Shown here: positions 1 through 7,624 of the stretch, one piece after another
Numbering within the stretch: the first letter of the stretch is position 1
Layout: each line of letters begins with the position of its first letter
NCBI GenBank assembly: GCA_026390435.1
Contig: JAPLFY010000113.1
Span: 58,717-122,716 of the forward strand
Direction of reading: 5' to 3'
Source of the DNA: Pseudomonadota bacterium
GTDB taxonomy: Bacteria; Bdellovibrionota_B; Oligoflexia; Oligoflexales; CAIYRB01
DNA length: 64,000 nt
The notes under the pieces: model-generated
Told to the model about the DNA's origin: nothing
What the model saw: only the letters and a program-made list of their open reading frames with translations
Databases searched by the model: none
Program-made: the position numbers and the translations under genes

Positions 1-675
1 GCTGATGTCGCGGTAGAGCTCATATTTGAGCTCGCGCATGCATAAGTCTTCCATCTCGCTTTTGATGCCGTACAGTCCGAGCCTATTAGCTAACGGGGCA
101 TAAATTTCTAAAGTTTCTTCGGCAATACGTTGCCGCTTCACTTGGGCGAGGTTGTCGAGGGTGCGCATATTATGCAGGCGGTCAGCTAATTTAACTAAGA
201 TGACTCGCAGATCCTGGGCCATGGCCAGGACCATCTTGCGAAAGTTTTCAGCTAGGCGCTCCTGACTTGAGCGAAATTTGATCTTGCTGATCTTGGTTAG
301 GCCGTCCACCAGATTGCTGACATCTTGGCCAAACTCTCTCTCTATGTCCTCAAGGGTGGCATCGGTATCTTCGACGGTATCGTGCAAGATCGCAGCAACG
401 ATTGAACCTATGTCGATGCGAAGCGAGGTCAGGATGTTGGCAACCGCGAGCGGGTGCGTGATGTAGGGTTCGCCGGAGCGCCGCTTTTGATCCCGGTGAT
501 GGTGCGCGGCAAATTGATAGGCCTTCTGGATGGTGTCCAGCTTTTCCTCGCGCATGTAAGACTGCAGGTTGCCGACGAGTTCTCGATAGATCACGTCAGG
601 ATCCTGGTCCGCGGGTAAGTTTGCCGTGGGCTCTTTTTGCGTGAGATCGGCCTGACTGGGGCGATTTGAATTCAT
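1..675 (-). CDS. spoT: RelA/SpoT-family (p)ppGpp hydrolase/synthetase, N-terminal part
   Basis: This gene runs off the left edge; 225 codons from ATG at 675 are visible, all open. The family makes and degrades the alarmone (p)ppGpp in the cytoplasm. Only the HD hydrolase domain is in view. It shows GEPYITHPLAVA with the first metal-binding His, then HDTVEDT with the His-Asp pair, and later KLADRLHNMRTL, so the hydrolase half looks intact. The synthetase, TGS and ACT domains would lie outside the window. It follows guanylate kinase by about 120 bp on the same strand, an order known from gmk-rpoZ-spoT operons, but no omega subunit (rpoZ) fits between them. It could be named rel or spoT; the bifunctional type cannot be settled from this half. 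Confidence 0.93.
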   Translation of the reverse strand, partial: MNSNRPSQADLTQKEPTANLPADQDPDVIYRELVGNLQSYMREEKLDTIQKAYQFAAHHHRDQKRRSGEPYITHPLAVANILTSLRIDIGSIVAAILHDTVEDTDATLEDIEREFGQDVSNLVDGLTKISKIKFRSSQERLAENFRKMVLAMAQDLRVILVKLADRLHNMRTLDNLAQVKRQRIAEETLEIYAPLANRLGLYGIKSEMEDLCMRELKYELYRDIS

Positions 676-795
676 GCTTTCTTGATCCCGCCTAGTTTCT
701 AGAGTGTACCTCTAGAAGTCGCAATACGTCGATCTGCGAGCGTAATTACGGTGGTTTTTATCCAAGTGGCATGAGTCGGTTGGGTGTGAAAGGGG

Positions 796-1470
796 TTAGG
801 TCGGGGTAGCAAACTCAAGGGCAAGCTTCTGAATCCAGGGGGCATTCGCGAACTCATCCAAAAGTTGGTGACAGAGGGCCTCGCCCTCGGTATGCCCAAT
901 TTTAGATGATTGTCCTTTGATTACAATGGCTTCCAGCTCTTTGTAGGCAGCGTCTAACGAGTAATTGACGATAAAATGATCGTACAAAGTACCGTTTGCA
1001 ACCTCGGTCTTAGCGGTCATTAGCCGGCGCCAACGCACTGCCATGGGCTCGGTCCCTCGTTGCTCCAACCTTTGCCACAACGTGGCAACCGAGGGTGGGA
1101 GGACGAAGATCGACTTAGCCTCTGGTAAGGACTTATGTGCTTGTCTCCAGCCTTGGACGTCGATCTCGAGCAAGGCGATTTTGCTAGCATGAGCCAAACG
1201 CCTGATTTCATCCCTGGGCGTTCCATAAAGTGTGCCGAATACCTCAGCGTATTCAAGCATCTCACCGCGGTCGATGAGCTCCTGAAAGCGTTCTGTAGTG
1301 ACGAAATGATAATGGACGCCCTCTACTTCACCCTGACGCTTGGACCTAGTGGTATAGCTGACGGACATTTCCACTTCTGGGTGATCACTGACAAGGCGGC
1401 GATTCAGCGTGGTCTTGCCCGTTCCTGAGGGAGCGGAGACCACGAATACTTTGGTTTGGAGATTAGCCAT
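796..1470 (-). CDS. gmk: Guanylate kinase
   Basis: Guanylate kinase converts GMP plus ATP to GDP plus ADP in cytoplasmic purine metabolism. The 224-residue length is typical. The P-loop SAPSGTGKTTL is near residue 10, the GMP-binding segment SVSYTTRSKRQGEVEGVHYHF lies at about 37-57, and the conserved EVFGTLYGTP and LLEIDVQG stretches follow. The ATG at 1470 gives the usual start just ahead of the P-loop. An upstream in-frame TTG at 1476 sits at better distance (about 7 nt) from a GGGAA ribosome-binding site, so the protein may be two residues longer. Its product feeds the GTP/GDP pool used by the adjacent Rel/SpoT enzyme. Confidence 0.96.
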   Translation of the reverse strand: MANLQTKVFVVSAPSGTGKTTLNRRLVSDHPEVEMSVSYTTRSKRQGEVEGVHYHFVTTERFQELIDRGEMLEYAEVFGTLYGTPRDEIRRLAHASKIALLEIDVQGWRQAHKSLPEAKSIFVLPPSVATLWQRLEQRGTEPMAVRWRRLMTAKTEVANGTLYDHFIVNYSLDAAYKELEAIVIKGQSSKIGHTEGEALCHQLLDEFANAPWIQKLALEFATPT

Positions 1471-1605
1471 GTTCAAAGTTGAGTTCCCGCTGGTATCTGC
1501 TTAGTTCGGGGGGCATCCACATGTTCGAATGCTGACGCTAAAAATGAGAGGGTGTGATAGCAAGATTCTCTCACATCGGCCATGAAAAATCAGGGTATCG
1601 ACCAG

Positions 1606-1950
1606 TTATTCAATGGCGAAGAGTGTGCCCAGCAGGTCGCTTTCGCGCTCTAGCAGCTGCACAGCGCGGGTGATAGCGTCAATTTTGGCTGCAGCGAGCT
1701 CATCTTGGAATGTGTAGCCAGACGTCAGAGCATTGACGGTAAATCCAAGGGTACGCAGCGCCGCCTTTACATCATGACGCCGCTTAGCGAGTGAGCGTGC
1801 GGTTGGGGTATCAGCTCCGTAAAGAAGGACAACCGGCACTAGATTAGTGCTCTGTGCTTGTTGAAAAAGCTGCGACACAGCTGGGAGAGCCGGGGGGCAT
1901 GGGTCGCCTGGTCGCAGAATAGTGAATTCACCCTTACCGTCTTGGCGCAT
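1606..1950 (-). CDS. Small hypothetical protein (114 aa)
   Basis: No family is recognised. The protein has no signal peptide or membrane segment. A hydrophobic beta-like strand (LVPVVLLYGADTP) is followed by a charged helical half (SLAKRRHDVKAALRTLGF) and a Glu/Leu-rich C-terminus, as in a small alpha/beta fold. The start is well supported: an AGGAGG element lies 11 nt upstream of ATG at 1950. It is co-directional with gmk, 135 bp upstream, and may share transcription with it. It is divergent from the subtilase starting at 2071. Confidence 0.6.
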   Translation of the reverse strand: MRQDGKGEFTILRPGDPCPPALPAVSQLFQQAQSTNLVPVVLLYGADTPTARSLAKRRHDVKAALRTLGFTVNALTSGYTFQDELAAAKIDAITRAVQLLERESDLLGTLFAIE

Positions 1951-2070
1951 ACAAATTGCTCCCTCCTAGCTTCCGTCCACGTCCTAGGGCATTTTCAGAC
2001 ATCGAATAGCCTTCTTAGTCTTAAGACTCAGTCTCGCTTTTACCCGCCTGCAATCGTAGAATCAAATTAT

Positions 2071-3867
2071 ATGAAATCCGCCGTCTTAAGAGTATCAGTC
2101 CTTATGTTGTTCGGTCTTGCCGGTTGCGGCCAGAACCCGGCTGCATCTCTACAGCCGAAAGAGGCGCCAGTAGTACGCCTGGCGACAGCCGGCGAGATGG
2201 CCACGGGTCGAGTGGTCAAAAACAGTTATATCGTGACCTTTCGTAGTCAGCCTGGGGCATCATTGCTTCGTTTTGCCTCTTTTCGTGACGAGTATCGGCA
2301 TCATTTCAGCTATCTGGCAGCGGATCACTTGATAGATCCAAGAATCAAGGACCTGCGTTATCTAGGGACTGTTGATTTGGCATATCCTCATGATCCGAAT
2401 CTACGGGATGCGCTGGCTCCGCCGCGAGCTCTTAGGTTTGTTTGGGATAAAACCAAATTAGATGAATTGCCGGCAGCTATCACTGCGATTGATTTTACCT
2501 CGCAGGATGCCGCAGTCTCAATGTTAAAAGAGTGGGAAAGCAATAAGGCTATTTGGTTTGCGGAACCAAATTATACCAGTAAATTACAGACCAATCCTTA
2601 TACTCCCGAGTTAGCGACCAAATATCAAGATGCTGGTATTTGGTGGCATCAAAAAATTAAATTGCCGCAGGCGCTACAAAAATTAGCAGCGGCGAATTTC
2701 TCGACTACGCAGACACCGGTGATCGCGGTTCTAGATAGCGGCGTTGACATTGAGCATCCCCGCTTGAAAAATCACATCTTCACCAATCCATCGCCAGGGG
2801 CCTCGGGCTGTAGCGATGATTTACATGGCTGCGATACTACAAAGGGAACGCGCGGCTCACTCGGAGTGGGCAATGTAGCGCCTTACAGTCTGACTGCCTA
2901 CAATACATCCTGTGAATCAAATGGGTCACCGGCGGATGTTGATGTCTGCGAACATGGTACGCATGTGGCTGGGATTATCGCAGCCGATTTAAGTACCGAC
3001 TCAGGTGACGACTTTGGCGGAGGTTTTGGTGCCGCCGTCGGTGGTGTCTGTCCCGTGTGTAAAGTATTACCGATTAAAATTATTTCCGATATTGACGGTA
3101 GCGGGGCTGCGTCGGATGAGTCGATTATTAACGCGATGCAGTACGTGGCACTATTTCGTAGCGGTGACAAAGGAGCCGTCCGAATCGTAAACTCGTCGTT
3201 CGGAAAATATGCCTCGAATCGCGCGGTTGAATTACTCGTCAGTGTGCTCGGTGAGTCATCGAGTCAAATACTTGTTGTGGCGGCAGCGAGCAACGAGGAC
3301 TCGATGCTGCGCTCTTTTCCAGCGGCTTATCCTGGGGCTATCGGAGTGGCTGCGACGGGCCAGGGTGATGAAAAGGCGAGTTACTCTAACTTTGGTCCCT
3401 GGGTGCATGTCTCAGCACCCGGCGGCAATAGTGCTACTGGATCGGAAATCACCTCGACTCTGCCAGGTGGCCGATATGGGGACAAGCAGGGGACTTCCAT
3501 GGCAGCGCCTGTGGTCGCAGGAGTCGCTGGGTTGATCTTGTCTTATGATCAGAATCGTAGCGTCGAGGATCTGCGCAATAGCATCATTTCCACAGCAGAT
3601 CCTCGGATCTACGACCCAGGTATTAATGATGGCATCAATTATCTTTACTACGATCCTTTGATTCGCGGGTCGCCAAATCGTTGGCCTTTGCTTGGATCTG
3701 GTATCGTCGATGCTGAGGCTGCACTAGACGGGCAGTCTGTGACCTACTCGGGAACCGTATACAACCGCGTCCAATCTGGTTGTGGTAGCGTTGCGGTTAC
3801 AGACAAAGCAGAGTTTGGCAGCTGGTGGCTCCTCCTTCTGCCGGTATTGATAGCGGTGATTTTATGA
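2071..3867 (+). CDS. Subtilisin-like (S8) serine protease, lipoprotein with C-terminal hydrophobic tail
   Basis: This is a 598-residue secreted peptidase. The ATG at 2071 begins a signal peptide ending in lipobox LAGC, so the mature N-terminus is probably lipidated. A pro-region of about 200 residues precedes the catalytic domain. The triad is visible: Asp222 in VLDSGVD, His295 in EHGTHVAGI, Ser476 in GTSMAAPVVAG, with oxyanion Asn408. The extreme C-terminus has a GCGS motif, then WWLLLLPVLIAVIL, a short hydrophobic tail that ends the protein. An open frame upstream to 1858 overlaps the divergent gene and lacks a signal peptide, so it was not used. A 12-bp palindrome AGTCTTAAGACT lies at 2017-2028. 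It is coupled to the next gene by an ATGA overlap. Confidence 0.92.
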   Translation: MKSAVLRVSVLMLFGLAGCGQNPAASLQPKEAPVVRLATAGEMATGRVVKNSYIVTFRSQPGASLLRFASFRDEYRHHFSYLAADHLIDPRIKDLRYLGTVDLAYPHDPNLRDALAPPRALRFVWDKTKLDELPAAITAIDFTSQDAAVSMLKEWESNKAIWFAEPNYTSKLQTNPYTPELATKYQDAGIWWHQKIKLPQALQKLAAANFSTTQTPVIAVLDSGVDIEHPRLKNHIFTNPSPGASGCSDDLHGCDTTKGTRGSLGVGNVAPYSLTAYNTSCESNGSPADVDVCEHGTHVAGIIAADLSTDSGDDFGGGFGAAVGGVCPVCKVLPIKIISDIDGSGAASDESIINAMQYVALFRSGDKGAVRIVNSSFGKYASNRAVELLVSVLGESSSQILVVAAASNEDSMLRSFPAAYPGAIGVAATGQGDEKASYSNFGPWVHVSAPGGNSATGSEITSTLPGGRYGDKQGTSMAAPVVAGVAGLILSYDQNRSVEDLRNSIISTADPRIYDPGINDGINYLYYDPLIRGSPNRWPLLGSGIVDAEAALDGQSVTYSGTVYNRVQSGCGSVAVTDKAEFGSWWLLLLPVLIAVIL

Positions 3868-4301
3868 ATGCAGTGATTCATCTGTTTGCGGGTTTAGGTG
3901 GGATCGTTCTGGCTGTATTATGGATTCGGACCAGGCACCAACTTAACTTTGCTCGCACCTTGCTCCTAAGTCAGAAAACTAACGAAGACCAGCAGCGCGT
4001 CTTGGTTTCTACCCCCTTAGACTTCCTCAAGCAGCTTAGTGCTGTTTTAGGGATAAACCTGGAGGTAGATACGGTGGGATCCGGGCGCCATGGGCGAATG
4101 AACCCCCGAGTTTGGACGGAAATTTTTTTGCGGCACGGCATTACCTTGATACGATGCATCAAGGTTAATGGTAGTGACGATCTAGTTGTGGAAGTCGAAC
4201 TCAAGCAGGGTATAGCAGATGCTGCGTTGGTGGAGCGGCTACAGGCAGCTACCGGTGGTATGGTGGCTATAAGACTTCGGCCAACCGACTCTAGTAAATA
4301 A
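3864..4301 (+). CDS. Small membrane-anchored protein coupled to the protease
   Basis: This is a 145-residue protein of no recognised family. An N-terminal membrane segment (about residues 3-20, HLFAGLGGIVLAVLWI) is followed by a soluble domain of roughly 120 residues with alternating helix and strand character. The ATG at 3864 overlaps the protease stop codon as ATGA, with a GGTGA ribosome-binding site, so it is probably made by translational coupling. A start 13 codons earlier is possible but would lie deep inside the protease gene. The coupling suggests it works with the protease in the same membrane, for example as chaperone, inhibitor or docking factor; that role is inference. Confidence 0.75.
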   Translation: MNAVIHLFAGLGGIVLAVLWIRTRHQLNFARTLLLSQKTNEDQQRVLVSTPLDFLKQLSAVLGINLEVDTVGSGRHGRMNPRVWTEIFLRHGITLIRCIKVNGSDDLVVEVELKQGIADAALVERLQAATGGMVAIRLRPTDSSK

Positions 4302-4343
4302 TAAGCGTAATCCAGGGTGCACGCCCTGATACAAGGAGCTAAC

Positions 4344-5369
4344 ATGCGATTCCTCCCTTTAGTTTTAGCCATACTGGCGCTACTGCCGATGCATGCGTGT
4401 ACGACTGCAGAAAAAGCCGATTCCACTGAGGTGCGGAAATTAACCATGCCTCCGCCCAAGATCGACGATCAGCTTTCATTAAAACTGGCGCTCAAAGCGG
4501 GTGTTGACTACGGTGGAGACACGCTGACGGCGGTCAAACGCTTAATTAAGAAGCGTGATCAAGGGGCGGCGGCTGCGGCATTATTGCGCGTCATGATTCA
4601 CGATAATTTGCAGAGTTACGACCAAGCTCAGTTGATCAATTCTGGGCATCTTTATGCTGCCATGCCGGTGCCGCTGCAGCCGGAGGTCTTTCGTGAGTTA
4701 GTTGGTTCAGGCCGCGTACTAGCGCAGCAACTCGGTTGGCAGTTGGCGGCAGTTAAGCCCTCCGAGGCGCTCGCTAAGGCTATTGATATAGAACTGTCGC
4801 GGGCGCTAGCCGAGGGCGAGGATGATTCTGTGACGATCCCTCAAATGGCGAATGCAGTTCGCGCCAATCACTTGGGCAGTGCTTATACGTTAATGCGTGT
4901 TGGTCTTTTGGCAAAAGGTGATGAGGAATTTGCCCAAGCGATGATTCACTTGGATCCACAACGCGCTTCAGACGATTTTTTAATATACTTGGCGATTCCC
5001 ACTGCAGAAGAACTACGGCAACTCAGTCTGTCTAGCATTAACTTGTACACCAGTGTGGCGATACTGCGGCACCTTAAGGCCCACCCACCAACCGCAGGAA
5101 TAACGGGCTTTGACCACTTATTTTACTTTGCAGTCTCACGCAACTTAACGCTGGCAGAGCAAGCGCAATCAGTTCTTGAACAGTACATACCCCAGCGCAC
5201 CGAGTTACTGGCCCAGGCTCTAGCCAAAATGCCTGGATGGGTTCAGATAGCATATCTTGAGAGCGTCAGAAGGCACATTACTGCTAAACAGGCAATGCTG
5301 TTATCTGAGCTACAGAAAACAACAGCGGAGAGTGATGTCGTGCAGGAGATCAAAGAACTCAAGTTCTAA
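4344..5369 (+). CDS. Predicted helical lipoprotein (341 aa)
   Basis: The start at 4344 follows a good AAGGAG site. It yields a signal peptide (RFLPLVLAILALLPMHAC) whose Cys lies in a weak lipobox (MHAC), followed by a low-complexity linker. The remaining 300 residues are mostly amphipathic helices, with Leu/Ala-rich segments spaced like HEAT or TPR-type solenoids, but no repeat family could be named. It is the third gene of the run starting with the protease, 42 bp after the previous stop, and probably belongs to the same envelope operon. Its function is unknown. Confidence 0.7.
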   Translation: MRFLPLVLAILALLPMHACTTAEKADSTEVRKLTMPPPKIDDQLSLKLALKAGVDYGGDTLTAVKRLIKKRDQGAAAAALLRVMIHDNLQSYDQAQLINSGHLYAAMPVPLQPEVFRELVGSGRVLAQQLGWQLAAVKPSEALAKAIDIELSRALAEGEDDSVTIPQMANAVRANHLGSAYTLMRVGLLAKGDEEFAQAMIHLDPQRASDDFLIYLAIPTAEELRQLSLSSINLYTSVAILRHLKAHPPTAGITGFDHLFYFAVSRNLTLAEQAQSVLEQYIPQRTELLAQALAKMPGWVQIAYLESVRRHITAKQAMLLSELQKTTAESDVVQEIKELKF

Positions 5370-5456
5370 TCCAGATCACCAATCTTGAGCGATTGACCTT
5401 AGCTTGATGACAAGCTAGCCTGTAGCTAATATCCATATTAATTAGGGCAGCTAGCA

Positions 5457-5894
5457 ATGTCGCAAATTACCGCGCACTCTCTAGAGTCTATGCTGACTGA
5501 TTATGGTTGGGCATTTCAGAATGCTGGCGAAAATCATTGGCTGACTGGTTTTCAAGGTTCCGAAAGGTATTTCCCGCTTAGTATTCGCTTGACGCAAACA
5601 TGTGTCTCGTTTGAGATTCGCCCGTTGATCGACCTACGCATAGATTCGCCGCGCTATCAAATGCTGTCGCGCGAATTACTTGAGCTTAATACCCGACTGC
5701 AAGTGGCTAAGTTGGCCGTCAACGACGTTGGCGAGGTGAGCTTGGCCTGCCAAGTGTTGGCCAATAGTTTTGATGCGGACATGTTAGGCCGCATTCTGGG
5801 TATTATCGGTTACTATGCTGATGAAGTGGCACCTGAGATTTATCACAGGCTCGCTGCCTTTGGCCCCGAGACGCATTCCAGTATGCTGTCGTAA
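5457..5894 (+). CDS. YbjN-domain-like protein
   Basis: This is a 145-residue cytoplasmic protein. The pattern of a beta-rich first half (WLTGFQGSERYFPLSIRLTQ, VSFEIRPL) followed by LLELNTRLQVAKLAVNDVGEVSLACQV and a C-terminal helix (IIGYYADEVAPEIYHRL) matches the YbjN/type III chaperone-like fold. That family includes small proteins linked to stress and motility regulation. A ribosome-binding AGGG lies 10 nt before the ATG. The 87-bp gap before it contains a 7-bp stem-loop (TAGCTTG/CAAGCTA, 5400-5417) without a T-run. The family assignment is from pattern only. Confidence 0.65.
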   Translation: MSQITAHSLESMLTDYGWAFQNAGENHWLTGFQGSERYFPLSIRLTQTCVSFEIRPLIDLRIDSPRYQMLSRELLELNTRLQVAKLAVNDVGEVSLACQVLANSFDADMLGRILGIIGYYADEVAPEIYHRLAAFGPETHSSMLS

Positions 5895-5955
5895 CATCTC
5901 GTTTTAATTTGATTTATTTGTTTATATTGCGATTCAAGCGCAGCGCTGTCTCGAT

Positions 5956-5971
5956 TTTGGATTAATCCAAA
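5956..5971. promoter_or_regulatory. 16-bp perfect palindrome, possible operator
   Basis: TTTGGATTAATCCAAA is a perfect inverted repeat in the AT-rich gap between the YbjN-like gene and the kinase gene. Its position about 60 nt before the kinase start and its symmetry suggest a dimeric repressor site. No matching regulator was identified. Confidence 0.3.
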
Positions 5972-6027
5972 GCTTATTTGTCCCGATAGTCTGTAGGCGG
6001 GGGGAGTACTCCTCGCTAAACGGAAGG

Positions 6028-6996
6028 ATGGGACAGCGACCCTTGGGCCAAGTGAATAAAAAATTACCGGAGAAACTCGGCCACTACCGGATCATCGAGG
6101 AGGTCGGAGTCGGTGGACTCGGGCGCGTCTTCCGCGCGATTGATGAGCGCACGGGCAACACTGTTGCTGTGAAAGTGCTGCACGACAAGTACGCCCAGAA
6201 TCGCCGCTTCCTTGGTATTTTTCATCGTGAGTTGCTAATCATGGCCGGCATGCATCACAAACATGTGGTGGGCTATCTCGATAGCGTATTCGAGCCACCG
6301 AACTGCTTTATCGTCACAGAGTTTGTGGAGGGTTGGTCCGGTCACGCTTTTATCAAGCAGGCTGGTATCGTGCCGCCGCTCGTGGCGCTCAGTATCATCA
6401 TCGACATGATGAAGGGAATCGATCACCTGCATCTGCACGACACGATCCACTCGGATTTGTCGGCATCAAATATCCTTCTCGATCGAACCGGCCGCGTCAT
6501 GGTTACCGATTTCGGTTTATCTTGTCAGATAGAGGTCGAGGATTATAAAAATTATATGATTGGGACACCCGGCTATTATTCACCGGAGCACATTTCTGAG
6601 GCTGCGATTTGTCCTCAGACCGATATTTATTGTGCTGCACTTATTCTTTACGAAATGATCGCGGGACGCAAAGCTGTGCCGCCGTCTACAGACCGTCGCC
6701 AGGTACTTCAAGCTATGCGTCGCATCAATTTTGATAAGCTAAACATCACCGATCGAGCCATGAACGCCATGATCGCCAAGCTACTAAAGCAGTGTTTGCA
6801 TTTTAGCTCGTCCAAGCGAGTTCAAACCGCTGAGTATATGATGTTTGGCTGCTATGCGATTCTGAAGCGCCATAATATTCGTTACGCGCGGCACGCGATC
6901 AAACGGTTCCTCGTTGATCGCAATATGGTCCGAGGACCTTTTTCGGGTCAAGAGCAGGACATTTATTTCGGCAGTATAGTGCCGAGTAAGCCTTAG
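6028..6996 (+). CDS. Hanks-type Ser/Thr protein kinase with altered catalytic loop
   Basis: This is a 322-residue soluble kinase, essentially one kinase domain with a short tail and no membrane segment or sensor. The P-loop is EVGVGGLGRVF and the ATP-anchoring Lys is K49 in VAVKVL. The HRD motif reads HSD (141-143) in HSDLSASNIL, so the Arg that normally couples to the activation loop and the Lys two residues after the Asp are both replaced by Ser. The catalytic Asp, the Asn and DFG (Asp161) are kept, and GTPGYYSPE marks the P+1 loop. The missing Arg suggests activity without activation-loop phosphorylation. The ATG abuts its purine-rich site, so an in-frame GTG eight codons later is an alternative start. 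Confidence 0.9.
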   Translation: MGQRPLGQVNKKLPEKLGHYRIIEEVGVGGLGRVFRAIDERTGNTVAVKVLHDKYAQNRRFLGIFHRELLIMAGMHHKHVVGYLDSVFEPPNCFIVTEFVEGWSGHAFIKQAGIVPPLVALSIIIDMMKGIDHLHLHDTIHSDLSASNILLDRTGRVMVTDFGLSCQIEVEDYKNYMIGTPGYYSPEHISEAAICPQTDIYCAALILYEMIAGRKAVPPSTDRRQVLQAMRRINFDKLNITDRAMNAMIAKLLKQCLHFSSSKRVQTAEYMMFGCYAILKRHNIRYARHAIKRFLVDRNMVRGPFSGQEQDIYFGSIVPSKP

Positions 6997-7129
6997 CCAG
7001 GCAATCTTGCGTTTAAACTTTTCGTCTGCCGTCGCCCGCGTTGGGGATCACGAGTAAACCTACGGCTACGAGCCATTTCATTTAATGAAAAGCCCAGAGT
7101 CAAAACCAGGGCAATCACTTTGGCTGCGG

Positions 7130-7606
7130 TCACACTTCCCATGGCGGCAACTCCCGGTCAGAGAACAAGGCCTGGTAAAGCTTAACGTTATTCCGATTAG
7201 TATTATACAGAGTCATCGGCATTTCGACGCTAAGTTCTTCTGTGGTCATGAGTTTTACCCCGGCCCCAGCCAGGAGATCGAGGACTTTGGTCTCAAACCC
7301 CGTCAAATCGATCCGGCCTGGGTAAAGAAAATCGTCGGCACTCACGCGCCCCTTGACGCGGACAAATATTGCAAAGAGCCCGACGATGGACAGGTCTAGG
7401 CCCCACAGTGAACTCTGGCCCTTCAGCAAGTAGCTGAAACAGACATCGTCTTCCGCCTGGACGAGCTCTTCCACGACACCAAAGTCGCGAAGTCGCTTAA
7501 TCAGTGGATCGTAGGGACGGGCACCGAAGGCCCTCTTTACGAAACTGAAGTCTGGATGCTCGAGCGATCTGTAAGTGTTGCAGATGATCTGGCGGTATTT
7601 CTGCAA
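7130..7606 (-). CDS. Hypothetical protein (158 aa) downstream of GT-C glycosyltransferase
   Basis: No family is recognised. The start is TTG at 7606, supported by a GGGAG site 9 nt upstream that lies just past the glycosyltransferase stop. The two genes are 18 bp apart and surely co-transcribed. The product has no signal peptide; it is mixed alpha/beta, with a hydrophobic core strand (LDLSIVGLFAIFVRVKG) and a charged C-terminus. A plus-strand frame at 7085-7399 overlaps it and was judged a shadow. Confidence 0.6.
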   Translation of the reverse strand: MQKYRQIICNTYRSLEHPDFSFVKRAFGARPYDPLIKRLRDFGVVEELVQAEDDVCFSYLLKGQSSLWGLDLSIVGLFAIFVRVKGRVSADDFLYPGRIDLTGFETKVLDLLAGAGVKLMTTEELSVEMPMTLYNTNRNNVKLYQALFSDRELPPWEV

Positions 7607-7624
7607 GTCGGCTGGCTCCCTGAT

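Noticed and set aside
7085..7399. Plus-strand 104-codon frame
   Set aside because: It overlaps the minus-strand gene that is coupled to the glycosyltransferase by a good ribosome-binding site; it has none of its own.
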